Origin: Nocardioides carbamazepini
Lineage (GTDB): Bacteria; Actinomycetota; Actinomycetes; Propionibacteriales; Nocardioidaceae
DNA: 64,000 nt
Assembly (NCBI RefSeq): GCF_024614185.1
Contig: NZ_JAHTLF010000015.1
Span: 507,402 to 571,401 of the forward strand
Reading direction: 5' to 3'
Shown here: positions 23,940 through 32,501 of the stretch, piece by piece
How positions within the stretch are numbered: position 1 is the first letter of the stretch
How the letters are laid out: each line of letters begins with the position of its first letter
Made by a program: the position numbers and the translations under genes
The notes under the pieces: generated by a model
The model's input: only the letters and a program-made list of their open reading frames with translations
Told to the model about the DNA's origin: nothing
Databases searched by the model: none

Positions 23940-24719
23940 GTGCTGATCCTGTTGCCGCCGAGCGAGGGCAAGGCCGCTCCGCGCCGGGGCCAGGCGCTCG
24001 ATCTCGGTGCCCTGTCGTCCCCCGCGCTCACCGGCGCGCGTCGTGAGGTCCTCGACGCCCTCGTCGCGCTCTGCCGCGAGGACCCGGCCAAGGCGGCCGA
24101 GGTCCTCGGCCTGTCGGCCGGGCAGGCCGACCTGGTCGAGCGCAACGCGGACCTGCCGGACGCGCCGACCGCCCGGGCGGACCGGATCTACACAGGCGTC
24201 CTGTACGACGCACTCGATGTCGCCACGCTCTCGGCCGCCGCGAAGCGCCGCGCCACCGCCCGGGTCGCGGTCGCCTCCAGCCTGTTCGGCATGGTGCGCC
24301 TCGGCGACCGGATCCCGTCGTACCGGCTCTCCGGCGACGCCTCCCTCCCGCGACTCGGCCCGGTCGCGGCCGTCTGGCGCGAGGCACTGCCGGCCGCGAT
24401 GGCGCAGGCGCTCGGCCGCGGGCTGCTCGTCGACCTGCGCTCGGGGATGTACGCCAGCTTCTGGAAGCCCGGACCGGATCTTGCGAAGCGCGTCGCCACC
24501 GTGCGCGTGCTCCACGAGCACGACGGCACCCGCAAGGTGGTCAGCCACTTCAACAAGGCCACCAAGGGCCGGATCGTGCGGGCGCTGCTGGAGGACGGGG
24601 CCGACCCGCGCACGCCCGCCGCGCTGGCCGATGCGCTCCGCCGGCTGGGCTGGACGGTCGAGGCCGGCGCGCCGGGCAGGGCCGGCACCCAGCTCGACGT
24701 GATCGTCGGCGAACTCTGA
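23940..24719 (+). CDS. yaaA: Peroxide stress protein YaaA (DUF328)
   Basis: 259 residues. The N-terminal signature LILLPPSEGKA and central YTGVLYDALD, RIPSYRLSG, DLRSGMYASFW and KVVSHFNKATKGRI blocks identify the YaaA/UPF0246 family. E. coli YaaA lowers free intracellular iron during peroxide stress and binds DNA; that role is assumed here. GTG at 23940 is the start, seven bases after a TANNNT box. It is followed directly by a long perfect hairpin that separates it from the convergent RNase H gene. Confidence 0.92.
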   Translation: MLILLPPSEGKAAPRRGQALDLGALSSPALTGARREVLDALVALCREDPAKAAEVLGLSAGQADLVERNADLPDAPTARADRIYTGVLYDALDVATLSAAAKRRATARVAVASSLFGMVRLGDRIPSYRLSGDASLPRLGPVAAVWREALPAAMAQALGRGLLVDLRSGMYASFWKPGPDLAKRVATVRVLHEHDGTRKVVSHFNKATKGRIVRALLEDGADPRTPAALADALRRLGWTVEAGAPGRAGTQLDVIVGEL

Positions 24720-24722
24720 TCC

Positions 24723-24783
24723 GTCGTACCGGACATTCCTGTCGTGATTCGGGCGAATCCACGACAGGAATGTCCGGTACGAC
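24723..24783. repeat. 61-base near-perfect palindrome, possible terminator
   Basis: A 24-base arm starting GTCGTACCGGACATTCC (24723) pairs exactly with its complement ending at 24783; the inner ATTCG/CGAAT continues the stem past a one-base bulge to a GG loop. It fills the gap between two convergent genes. Longer and more perfect than a normal terminator. Confidence 0.8.
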
Positions 24784-24797
24784 AGCAGACCGAGCCG

Positions 24798-25976
24798 CTA
24801 CCAGCGGCCGGTGTCGCGCAGGGTGCGCCGACCGGGGGCGAGCGCGTTGAAGAACCGCATCGAGCCCTTCTGCTCGCCGGTGCTCGGGTCGGGGTAGAAC
24901 GCCAGCACCGAGACCGCGGCGGGGGCGAGCTCCATCCGGAACAGCGTCTCCAGTGGGGCGTCGAGAGCATGCGCGACCAGGGTCTTGATGGGCGTGACGT
25001 GGCTGACGAGCACGACGGTGCGGCCGGCGTGGGTCTCCAGCAGCCGGGCCAGGCCGGCCAGCACCCGCTGCTGAACGGTCACGAACGACTCTCCGCCCGG
25101 GGGCGCGGCCGTCATGTCGGCGAACCACGCCTCCATCCGCGCCTGGTCGCGCTCGGCGACCTCGGCGAAGCTCAGCCCGTCCCACTCGCCGAACTCCATC
25201 TCGGCGAAGGCCGGCTCCTCCTCCACCGTGAGGCCCAGCGCGGCGGCGACGATGTCGGCGGTCTCCCGCGTGCGCCGCACCGGCGAGGCCACGACGACGT
25301 CGATGCTCTCCTTCAGCTCGGTGAGCCATGCCGCCACCTCGGCCGCCTGGGCACGGCCCTCCTCGGACAGCGCCGGGTTGTCGCCGCCGAGCCCGCCCGA
25401 GAACCGGCGGCCGGTCGTGTGCGGGGTGACGCCGTGCCGGACGAGCACGATGGTGGTCGGCTGGCCGGGACCGGTCGCCGGCGAGGACGCCTCCTCCGCC
25501 GCGGACTCCGGCTCGTCGGGGACGCCGTCCCCCGGCACGCTGACGCCCGACCTCGTGCCGTCGAGGGCCTCGTTGGCCAGCCGGTCGGCGTGGGCGTTCT
25601 GGGCGCGCGGCACCCAGGTGTACGTCGTGCTGGCGGGCGCGAGAGTGCGCGCCTCCGCAGCAAGCACCTGCATGTCGGGGTGCTTGATCCTCCAGCGCCC
25701 GGACATCTGCTCGACGACGAGCTTGGAGTCCATCCGCACCTCGACCTGGGCGCCGGGCGCGTGGTCGAGGGCCAGCTTGAGTCCGGCGAGAAGGCCGGAG
25801 TACTCCGCGACGTTGTTGGTCGCGACGCCGAGCGTGCGGGCGTCCTCGGCCAGCACGGCTCCGCTCGCCGCGTCGCGCAGCACGGCACCGTACGCCGCCG
25901 GTCCGGGGTTGCCGCGCGAGCCGCCGTCGGCCTCGACGACGACCCGCTCGACGGCCGGTCCGGACCGAGCCGTCAC
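24798..25976 (-). CDS. RNase H / alpha-ribazole phosphatase fusion protein
   Basis: 392 residues, the orthologue type of mycobacterial Rv2228c. N-terminal RNase HI domain: VVVEADGGSRGNPGPAAYG, the second-helix Glu in NNVAEYSGLL, and MDSKLVVEQMSG carry the catalytic Asp/Glu set. After an acidic linker (residues about 140-175) a histidine-phosphatase domain follows: IVLVRHGVTPHT, VVASPVRRTRET, MEFGEWDG and LVSHVTPI, giving RHG, Arg, Glu and the second His. The phosphatase half removes the 5'-phosphate of alpha-ribazole (CobC activity); the RNase H half degrades RNA in RNA-DNA hybrids. GTG at 25976 overlaps the zinc-ribbon gene stop (GTGA). Confidence 0.94.
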   Translation of the reverse strand: MTARSGPAVERVVVEADGGSRGNPGPAAYGAVLRDAASGAVLAEDARTLGVATNNVAEYSGLLAGLKLALDHAPGAQVEVRMDSKLVVEQMSGRWRIKHPDMQVLAAEARTLAPASTTYTWVPRAQNAHADRLANEALDGTRSGVSVPGDGVPDEPESAAEEASSPATGPGQPTTIVLVRHGVTPHTTGRRFSGGLGGDNPALSEEGRAQAAEVAAWLTELKESIDVVVASPVRRTRETADIVAAALGLTVEEEPAFAEMEFGEWDGLSFAEVAERDQARMEAWFADMTAAPPGGESFVTVQQRVLAGLARLLETHAGRTVVLVSHVTPIKTLVAHALDAPLETLFRMELAPAAVSVLAFYPDPSTGEQKGSMRFFNALAPGRRTLRDTGRW

Positions 25977-26716
25977 AGGCCGCTCTCGGGGGTGCGGACC
26001 AGGATCCGCTGGCACTCCTCGTGCCGGAGCACGGTCTCGGGCGGCGTGGCCCGGATGGCGGCGAGCTCGCCGGCGTCGAGGCTCAACTGGCAGCCGCTGC
26101 ACTGGCGGGCCCGCAGGGTGCCCACGCCGATGCCGCCCTTGCTGGCGCGGAGCTTCTCGTAGAGGGCGACCAGGTCCGCGGGGATCTCCGCGACGATCGC
26201 GGCCCGGCCGCCGGAGACCGCGCCGATCTCGGCGTCGAGGGCGGCGAGCTTCTCGTCGCGGGCGGTGGTGAGGAGACCGAGGCGACCGTCGAGGTCCTCG
26301 ACGGCGGAGGTCAGCTCGACCAACGCCGACTGCGCCTCCTCGAGCTGCTCCATCACCTCGAGCTCCTCGTCCTCCAGGGTCGAGATCCTGCGCTCCAGGG
26401 ACTCCAGCTCGTGCTGCATCCGCTCGAGGTCCTTCGGGTTGCCGACGGCTCCGGAGTCCATCCGCTCCCGGTCGCGGGTACGACGGGCCTTGACCTGCTC
26501 CACGTCGGCATCGGCCTTGGCCTGGGCGACCGCCAGGTCGTCGACCACGATCCGCTGGTCGCGCAGCCGGCCGTCGACGTCGGCCCGCCTGCCGAGGAGG
26601 TCCTTGATCTCCGCGGCCTCCGCCGGGTTGTTGCGCTGGTGACGCAGCTGGTCGATCTGCGCGTCGAGGGCCTGCAGGTCGAGCAGGCGGAGCTGGGCAG
26701 CGGGGTCGGCGTTCAC
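25973..26716 (-). CDS. Coiled-coil zinc-ribbon protein (Rv2229c-like)
   Basis: 247 residues. Residues about 15-170 are a long heptad-rich coiled coil. The C-terminus is a zinc ribbon: CSGC near residue 200 and then HEEC about 26 residues later. In the mycobacterial protein the second knuckle is, as I recall, CEEC; here the first Cys is His, still a possible zinc ligand. These proteins are nucleic-acid binding by fold and of unknown function. Start GTG at 26716 behind GAGGA. It sits between NIF3 and RNase H-CobC genes in the same order as Rv2230c-Rv2228c. Confidence 0.85.
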   Translation of the reverse strand: MNADPAAQLRLLDLQALDAQIDQLRHQRNNPAEAAEIKDLLGRRADVDGRLRDQRIVVDDLAVAQAKADADVEQVKARRTRDRERMDSGAVGNPKDLERMQHELESLERRISTLEDEELEVMEQLEEAQSALVELTSAVEDLDGRLGLLTTARDEKLAALDAEIGAVSGGRAAIVAEIPADLVALYEKLRASKGGIGVGTLRARQCSGCQLSLDAGELAAIRATPPETVLRHEECQRILVRTPESGL

Positions 26717-26726
26717 AGGTGTGTCC

Positions 26727-27848
26727 TCACAGGCGCATTGTCCAAGGATCGGTGGAGATCGCACTCACCCGGGTCTCGACCGCGTCACCGAGGGCACCAC
26801 GCAGCAGCTGGTCGAGGACCGGCAGCCAGGTCCACTCGGCCGCCCAGTGGGCGACGTCGACGAGCGCCGGACCCCCCTTCTCGAGGAACTCGGCGGCCGG
26901 GTGGTGGCGCAGGTCGCTGGTGACGTAGACGTCGGCGTCGGAGCCGGCGAGCCGGTCGAGCAGGAAGTCGCCGGCGCCCCCGCACACCGCCACCCGGCGT
27001 ACCGGACGGTCCGGGTCTCCGGCCACCCGCACGCCGTGCTGGGTGGCCGGCAGCGCCGCGGCCACCGACTCGGCGAAGCCGCCCAACGTGGTCGGCTCGA
27101 CCGTGCCGACCCGCCCGGTGCCGACGCCGGCGAGCTGCGGGTCGGCGAGCTCGACGACGTCGTAGGCGGGCTCCTCGTAGGGGTGGGCCGCCAGCATCGC
27201 GCGGACCACCGCGCTCCGGCGGCCGCGCGGGAGGACTACCTCGATCCGCACCTCGTCGACCGTCTCCAGCTCGCCCACCGTGCCGATCATCGGGCTGGCG
27301 CCGTCGAGCGGACGGAACCGTCCCTCGCCCGGGGCGCTGGTGAAGGAGGCGTAGTCGTAGTCGCCGATCCGGCCCGCGCCGGCCTCGGCGACGGCCGCGC
27401 GCACGGGGGCGGCGGCGTCGGCGGGCACGAACACGGTGAGCTTGTCCAGCTGCTCGCTCGGCGCCGGGACGATGGGGACGAGGTCCTTGAGGCCCAGCGC
27501 GACCGCGAACGCCTCGGACACGCCGCCGACCGCCTGGTCGGCGTTGGTGTGGGCCGTGAGCAGCGCGCAGTCGGCCTTCGCGAGGGTGTGCAGGGTCCGG
27601 CCCTTGGGCGTCGTGGCCGCGACACCGTGGACGCCCTTGAGGAAGAGCGGGTGGTGGACGAGCAGCAGGTCGGCCTTCCAGTCCGCTGCCTCCGCCGCGA
27701 CCTCCGGCGTGGGGTCGACGGCGAGGAGCACCTTCTTCACGGGCTGCTCCGGGTCGCCGTAGACGAGCCCGACGGCGTCCCAGCTGTCGGCGGTCGCGGG
27801 CGGGTACCAGCCGTGGACCAGGTCGACGACGTCCTTGAGCGAGGGCAT
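26727..27848 (-). CDS. NIF3/YbgI-family dinuclear metal protein
   Basis: 373 residues. Metal-binding motifs are LLLVHHPLF (two His), LTAHTNAD (His, Asp) and, near the C-terminus, DLRHHPAAEF and DVAHWAAEWT. Between the two halves (about residues 130-235) is the PII-like insert with AHPYEEPAYDVVEL found in the long form. The family is annotated as GTP cyclohydrolase I type 2 homologue, but the true reaction is not settled. ATG at 27848 follows TAGCCT by seven bases (leaderless). Divergent from the riboswitch of the main cobalamin operon. Confidence 0.9.
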   Translation of the reverse strand: MPSLKDVVDLVHGWYPPATADSWDAVGLVYGDPEQPVKKVLLAVDPTPEVAAEAADWKADLLLVHHPLFLKGVHGVAATTPKGRTLHTLAKADCALLTAHTNADQAVGGVSEAFAVALGLKDLVPIVPAPSEQLDKLTVFVPADAAAPVRAAVAEAGAGRIGDYDYASFTSAPGEGRFRPLDGASPMIGTVGELETVDEVRIEVVLPRGRRSAVVRAMLAAHPYEEPAYDVVELADPQLAGVGTGRVGTVEPTTLGGFAESVAAALPATQHGVRVAGDPDRPVRRVAVCGGAGDFLLDRLAGSDADVYVTSDLRHHPAAEFLEKGGPALVDVAHWAAEWTWLPVLDQLLRGALGDAVETRVSAISTDPWTMRL

Positions 27849-27855
27849 GGCGGCC

Positions 27856-27861
27856 AGGCTA
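27856..27861 (-). promoter_or_regulatory. -10 box (TAGCCT) of the NIF3 gene
   Basis: TAGCCT, seven bases, ATG at 27848. Confidence 0.5.
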
Positions 27862-27886
27862 CCGATGGGCCGCGACCCGAGGTTGC

Positions 27887-27892
27887 TATGGT
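27887..27892 (+). promoter_or_regulatory. -10 box (TATGGT) of the main cobalamin operon
   Basis: TATGGT places the transcript start at about 27899, exactly where the riboswitch P1 stem begins. Confidence 0.5.
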
Positions 27893-27898
27893 GCCCGT

Positions 27899-28075
27899 GC
27901 CAGTCGACCTCCCCTGGGCATGTCCCAGGGCGGTCAGGGAACCCGGTGAGAGTCCGGGACTGACGCGCAGCGGTGTGGGTGACGGGCGGAGCACTGAGAG
28001 ATCAGAGTCACTGGGCCTCCGGGCCTGGGAAGACGCTCCGTTCCGGTCGATCCCGAGTCCGAAGACCTGCTGGCC
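27899..28075 (+). promoter_or_regulatory. Cobalamin riboswitch 1 (before cobG)
   Basis: P1 forms from GCCAG (27899-27903) and CTGGC (28070-28074). The core has CAGGGAACCCGGTGAGAGTC (27935-27954), GACTGACGCGCAGCGGT (27958-27974) and the closing B12-box segment GTCCGAAGACCTGC (28057-28070). Binding of adenosylcobalamin should block expression of the ten-gene operon that follows. About 70 bases remain between the aptamer and the cobG ATG for the expression platform. Confidence 0.9.
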
Positions 28076-28145
28076 CTTGCGACATCCGTCGCGAGGTCGA
28101 TGTGGGGCGATCGCGAGGAGCCCCGGCCTCGAAGGATCCAGGTCC

Positions 28146-29000
28146 ATGGCGCAGATCGCGCGCAGTCGTCCCGATCGATGCCCCGGGGTCGTGCACCCGT
28201 GGCCCGCCGACGACGGTGGCCTGGTCCGGATCCGGGTGCCGGGCGGACAGGTGCCGCTCGGCGCGCTGCGGGCGCTGGCCGCCGCCGCCGAGGAGTACGG
28301 CGACGGCCGGATCCGGGTCACGGGCCGTGCCAACCTGCAGGTCCGCGCCATGCCGCTGGCGCCGGACGGGTCGCTCGCGGCGCCCGCGCTTGCCGCACTG
28401 GAAGGCACCGGACTGCTGCCGTCCCGCACCCACGACCGGGTCCGCAATGCGCTGGTCTCGCCGCAGACCGGTCTCGTCGGTGGTCGCGCCGACCTGCGAC
28501 CCGTGGTCGCCGCGCTCGACAGGATCCTGCTCGCCGACGACGCCCTGGCCGACCTGCCGGGCCGGTTCCTGTTCACCCTCGACGACGGCCGCGGCGACCT
28601 CGCCGATCGCCACAAGGACCTCGGCGGGGTCGCACTCGACGCGGGCACCGTCCAGCTGCGGGTCGGCGAGCAGTGGGGTGAGGTGGTCGCACTCGATGAC
28701 GCGCCCGCCGCGCTGACCGCACTCGCCCACGCCTTCCTGGCCGCCCGCGGCACGGGTCCCGACGCCGCGTGGCACGTCCCCGAGCTCACCGCCCCGCTCA
28801 CCTCCCCGCATGCTCCCGCCCCCGGTGCCACGGTCACGACCGGGCCGCTTCCGTTCGGCCCGGTCGCGGGCGGCCACCACCTCGCCGTACCCGAGGACGG
28901 GCTGGACCCGGCCACCATCGCGGCCTGGACCGCGCCGACCGTCGTCGTCACGCCCTGGCACGGCGTGCTCATCCCGTCGACCCCCGAGGAGACCCCGTGA
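28146..29000 (+). CDS. cobG: Precorrin-3B synthase, C-terminally shortened
   Basis: CobG oxidises precorrin-3A to precorrin-3B in the aerobic pathway. 284 residues. The N-terminal nitrite/sulphite-reductase ferredoxin-like half is clear: CPGVVHPWPADDGGLVRIRVPGG (in part), RIRVTGRANLQVRAM and SRTHDRVRNALVSPQTGL. The protein stops just after TPWHGVLIPSTPEETP. As I know the family, the stretch after this TPWRG-like point carries the Cys motifs for the 4Fe-4S cluster and sirohaem; here the only Cys is near residue 12. So the Fe-S half is absent and activity is doubtful. First gene after riboswitch 1; the next gene overlaps by four bases. Confidence 0.85.
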   Translation: MAQIARSRPDRCPGVVHPWPADDGGLVRIRVPGGQVPLGALRALAAAAEEYGDGRIRVTGRANLQVRAMPLAPDGSLAAPALAALEGTGLLPSRTHDRVRNALVSPQTGLVGGRADLRPVVAALDRILLADDALADLPGRFLFTLDDGRGDLADRHKDLGGVALDAGTVQLRVGEQWGEVVALDDAPAALTALAHAFLAARGTGPDAAWHVPELTAPLTSPHAPAPGATVTTGPLPFGPVAGGHHLAVPEDGLDPATIAAWTAPTVVVTPWHGVLIPSTPEETP

Positions 29001-29707
29001 CCGAGCTGACCGAGCTGACCGAGCCGACCGAGCTGACCGAGCCGACCGGGCTGACCGCTCCCCCGCGGCGGTACGACTACGTCGCCGACGGACCGGCGAT
29101 CTACGTCGACTCCTTCGCCACGATCCGCCGCGAGTCGGACCTGTCCCGGGTGCCGGCCGAGGCCGAGAAGGTCGCGGTCCGGATGATCCACGGCAGCGGG
29201 CAGACCGACCTGGTACGGGACCTCGTGATCCACCCGCGGCTGGTGTTCGCCGCCCGGGCGGCACTCGACGCCGGCGCGCCGATCCTGTGCGACGCGCGCA
29301 TGGTCGCGATGGGGATCACCGCCGGTCGGCTGCCCGCGGACAACCCGGTGCACTGCTTCCTCACCGACGAGCGCGTCCCCGACCTGGCCCGCCGCTGGTC
29401 GACGACGCGCACCGCCGCCGCGGTCTCGCTGTGGGAGCCGCTGCTCGACGGCGCCGTCGTCGCGATCGGAAACGCCCCCACCGCGCTCTTCCACCTGCTC
29501 GAGACGATCCTCGCCGGCGGCCCCCAGCCAGCGGCGATCGTCGGGTGCCCGGTCGGGTTCATCGGCGCCGCCGAGTCCAAGGACGCGCTCGCCTCGTTCG
29601 CGGACGAGCACGGCATCGACATCCCGTTCGTCACCGTGCGCGGCCGCCGAGGCGGGTCCGCGATGGCGTCGTCCGCGGTCAACGCGCTCGCCCAGGAGCA
29701 GGAGTGA
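28997..29707 (+). CDS. cobH: Precorrin-8X methylmutase
   Basis: CobH moves the C11 methyl group to C12, giving hydrogenobyrinic acid. 236 residues. The catalytic His is in VRMIHGSGQTD; DARMVAMGI, GNAPTALFHL and GCPVGFIGAAESK are family blocks. The N-terminus carries an extra 20 residues made of a 9-base tandem repeat read as TEL/TEP triplets (29000-29060) before YVADGPAIYVDSF. GTG at 28997 overlaps the cobG stop (GTGA). Second gene of the riboswitch-1 operon. Confidence 0.96.
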   Translation: MTELTELTEPTELTEPTGLTAPPRRYDYVADGPAIYVDSFATIRRESDLSRVPAEAEKVAVRMIHGSGQTDLVRDLVIHPRLVFAARAALDAGAPILCDARMVAMGITAGRLPADNPVHCFLTDERVPDLARRWSTTRTAAAVSLWEPLLDGAVVAIGNAPTALFHLLETILAGGPQPAAIVGCPVGFIGAAESKDALASFADEHGIDIPFVTVRGRRGGSAMASSAVNALAQEQE

Positions 29708-31275
29708 CGTCGGCGGCCGGTCGGTTCCTCGTCGTCGGCATCGGCCCCGGCGATCCCGAGCTGATCACCCGCAAGGCGGAGCGGCTGATCGGCGCGGCTC
29801 CCGTCGTCGCCTTCCACGCCGGGGTGCGCAAGGAGTCGCACGCCCGCCGGATCGCCGCCGGCCTCATCCCGGCCGACGCGGTCGAGGAGGAGCTGCGCTA
29901 CCCCGTCACCACGGGGACCACCGAGCACCCCGGTGGGTACGTCGGCGCGCTGGCCGCCTTCTACGACGAGTGCGAGGCGCGGCTGGCCGCGCACCTCGAC
30001 GCGGGGCGCGACGTGGTCCTCCTCGCCGAGGGCGACCCGCTGTTCTACGGCTCGTCGATGTACCTCGTCGACCGGTTCCGCGACAGGTTCGAGGTCGAGG
30101 TGGTGCCCGGCGTACCCGCCTTCGCCGCGGCCACCGCGACCGTTCCGGCGCCGCTGGTGCGCCAGACCGACGTCCTCACCGTGCTCCCCGGCACCCTGCC
30201 GGAGCCCGAGCTCGCCCGGCGGCTCGCCGACACCGACGGCGCGGTCATCATGAAGCTCGGCCGGACCTTCCCCGCCGTCCGCTCCGCGTTGGAGCAGGCG
30301 GGCCGGCTCGAGGGGGCACTGTACGTCGAGCGCGCCTCACAGCCCGAGGAGCGCTGGCTGCCCGTCGCCGAGGTGGACGCCGACTCGGTGCCGTACTTCT
30401 CGCTGATCGTCGTCCCCGGGGACTCGGCACGCCCGGCGTCCGCGGGCCGGATGCGGGCAGGCCGGACGCGCACCGATTGGGCAGAGACCGCAGGTTCGGA
30501 GCCGGAATCGTTGCGGTTTGGGACCAAACCGCAACCCTCGGAGCTGCTGGTGATCGGCCTCGGCCCCGGCCCGGACGGCTGGCTGACCCCGGAGGCGAGC
30601 GCCGCACTGACCGAGGTCGAGCACGTGGTCGGCTACGCGCCGTACGTCAACCGGGTGCCGCAGCGGCCCGGCCTGCAGCGACACGCGTCGGGCAACACCG
30701 TCGAGGTCGACCGGGCCCGGCTCGCGCTCGACCTGGCGCTGCGCGGCGAGCGGGTGGCGGTCGTGTCGGGTGGCGACGCCGGCGTGTTCGGCATGGCGGC
30801 GGCGGTGTTCGAGGCCGCGGCCGACCCGGAGTACCCCCAGCATGCGAGCGTCCCGGTCCGCGTGCTTCCCGGGGTCAGCGCGATCCAGGCCGTCGCCGCG
30901 CGGGCCGGTGCGCCGATCGGCGCCGACTTCGCGGTGCTGAGCCTGTCGGACCGCCTGAAGCCGTGGCCGGTCGTCGAGCGCCGGCTGCGCGCGATCGCCG
31001 AGGCGGACCTCGTGCTCGGCGTCTACAACCCGGCCTCGCGCTCACGCCGCGACCAGGTCGTGGAGATGCAGAAGATCCTGCTGGAGCACCGCTCCCCCGA
31101 CACCGTCGTGGTCGTCGGCCGCGACGTCGGCCGGGCCGAGGAGTCGCTGGCGGTCACCACGCTCGGCGGCCTCGACACCGACGGCGTCGATATGAAGTGC
31201 CTGCTGATCATCGGCGCGTCCAGCACCCGGGTGGAGCCCGACGGAACGGTCTGGACGCCGCGGTGGGTCGACTGA
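29704..31275 (+). CDS. cobIJ: CobI-CobJ fusion: precorrin-2 C20- and precorrin-3B C17-methyltransferase
   Basis: 523 residues with two SAM-dependent tetrapyrrole methylase domains. CobI half: VVGIGPGDPELIT, AEGDPLFYGS, EVVPGVPAF. CobJ half from about residue 282: VIGLGPGPDGWLTPEA, VSGGDAGVFGMAA, VLPGVSAIQA and GVYNPASRSR. Fusion of the two is common in actinobacteria. The linker (about residues 245-281) contains a 62-base repeat element (30474-30535) that also occurs at 39565-39626. GTG start overlaps cobH; stop and cobL start overlap by one base. Confidence 0.96.
   Translation: MTSAAGRFLVVGIGPGDPELITRKAERLIGAAPVVAFHAGVRKESHARRIAAGLIPADAVEEELRYPVTTGTTEHPGGYVGALAAFYDECEARLAAHLDAGRDVVLLAEGDPLFYGSSMYLVDRFRDRFEVEVVPGVPAFAAATATVPAPLVRQTDVLTVLPGTLPEPELARRLADTDGAVIMKLGRTFPAVRSALEQAGRLEGALYVERASQPEERWLPVAEVDADSVPYFSLIVVPGDSARPASAGRMRAGRTRTDWAETAGSEPESLRFGTKPQPSELLVIGLGPGPDGWLTPEASAALTEVEHVVGYAPYVNRVPQRPGLQRHASGNTVEVDRARLALDLALRGERVAVVSGGDAGVFGMAAAVFEAAADPEYPQHASVPVRVLPGVSAIQAVAARAGAPIGADFAVLSLSDRLKPWPVVERRLRAIAEADLVLGVYNPASRSRRDQVVEMQKILLEHRSPDTVVVVGRDVGRAEESLAVTTLGGLDTDGVDMKCLLIIGASSTRVEPDGTVWTPRWVD
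30474..30535. repeat. 62-base repeat element A, copy 1 (inside cobIJ)
   Basis: Shares with copy 2 the left end CGATTGGGCAGA-ACCGCA, an equal-length 12-base variable middle, and the right-hand palindrome GTTGCGGTTTGG-GA-CCAAACCGCAAC. It is read through in frame and encodes about residues 257-277 of the CobI/CobJ linker. Confidence 0.85.
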
Positions 31276-32501
31276 TGGGTGGGGTGCCGGGTCGACCCAT
31301 CACCGTCGTCGGCATCGGCGCCGACGGACACCTGCCGCCCGTCGCCCGTGCCGTGGTCGGCAGCGCCGAGGTGCTGCTCGGCGGCGAACGCCACCTGTCC
31401 CTGGTGCCCGCCGTCCCCGGTCAGCTGCGGCTGCCGTGGCCCCGCCCGGTCTCCGGACTGCCCGCCGTGCTGGCGGAGCACGAGGGCCGCAGCATCGTCG
31501 CGCTGGCGTCGGGCGACCCGCTCGTGTCCGGGATCGGCACGACGCTGGTCCGGCTGCTCGGCGCCGACGCGGTCGACATCGTCCCGGCGGTCTCGTCGGT
31601 CTCGCTCGCTCGCGCCCGGATGGGCTGGTCGGCCGAGGAGTCCGCCGCCGTGACACTCGTCGGCCGCGACGTCGACGCGCTGCGCCGCGAGCTCGCGCCG
31701 GGCCGCCGGCTGCTCGTCCTCTCCTCGGACGAGACAACGCCGGAGACCGTCGCCGCCGTGCTCGGCGACGCGGGCTTCGGCGCGACCCGGATGACGGTGC
31801 TCGGCGACCTGGGTGCCGAGGCCGAGTCGCGTGCCTCCTTCGTCGCGGACGGCGGTGCCCCCGACGGCCTCCCCCGCCTGCACGTCCTCGCGCTCGACGT
31901 CGCCGGGCCGGGTGCCGCGTCGTGGACGACCGGCCTGCCCGACGACGCCTTCGAGCACGACGGCCAACTCACCAGACGGGACGTGCGGGCCAGCGCCCTC
32001 GCCCGGCTCGCCCCGCGTCCCGGCGACCGGCTGTGGGACGTCGGCGCCGGCGCCGGCTCCGTCGCGATCGAGTGGCTGCGCGCCCACCCCCTCACCACCG
32101 CGGTCGCCGTGGAGGGGAACGAGGAGCGCGCGGCCCGGATCGGCCGCAACGCCCGCCGGCTCGGCGTACCCCGACTCGTGGTCGTCACCGGTCGCGCTCC
32201 CGACGCCCTGGCCGGACTGCCCGCCCCCGACGCCGTCTTCGTCGGCGGCGGCGCCACCGCGGACGGCCTGCTCGACCGATGCCGCGACGCCCTCACCCCC
32301 GGCGGCCGACTGGTCGCCCACGGCGTGACCCTGGAGACCGAGCGGCTGCTCGTCGACGCCTTCCACACGTACGGCGGCGAGCTGACCCGGCTGGCGGTCG
32401 AGCAGGTGACGCCGCTGGGCGGGCGGTTCACCGGCTGGACACCGGCTCGCGCCGTCGTGCAGTGGGCCTGGACCGACCATCAGGAGGAGAACGCCCGATG
32501 A
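31275..32501 (+). CDS. cobL: Precorrin-6Y C5,15-methyltransferase (decarboxylating)
   Basis: 408 residues, fused CbiE and CbiT types. The N-terminal methylase ([25 protein letters not shown]) methylates C5; the C-terminal class I methyltransferase ([35 protein letters not shown]) methylates C15 and decarboxylates the acetate side chain at C12. Start ATG at 31275 shares one base with the cobIJ stop. Followed by cobM with a four-base overlap and an internal AGGAGGAG ribosome site. Confidence 0.96.
   Translation: MGGVPGRPITVVGIGADGHLPPVARAVVGSAEVLLGGERHLSLVPAVPGQLRLPWPRPVSGLPAVLAEHEGRSIVALASGDPLVSGIGTTLVRLLGADAVDIVPAVSSVSLARARMGWSAEESAAVTLVGRDVDALRRELAPGRRLLVLSSDETTPETVAAVLGDAGFGATRMTVLGDLGAEAESRASFVADGGAPDGLPRLHVLALDVAGPGAASWTTGLPDDAFEHDGQLTRRDVRASALARLAPRPGDRLWDVGAGAGSVAIEWLRAHPLTTAVAVEGNEERAARIGRNARRLGVPRLVVVTGRAPDALAGLPAPDAVFVGGGATADGLLDRCRDALTPGGRLVAHGVTLETERLLVDAFHTYGGELTRLAVEQVTPLGGRFTGWTPARAVVQWAWTDHQEENAR

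Noticed and set aside
28081..28145. Small peptide gene between riboswitch 1 and cobG
   Set aside because: No start with ribosome site; this is the expression platform region.
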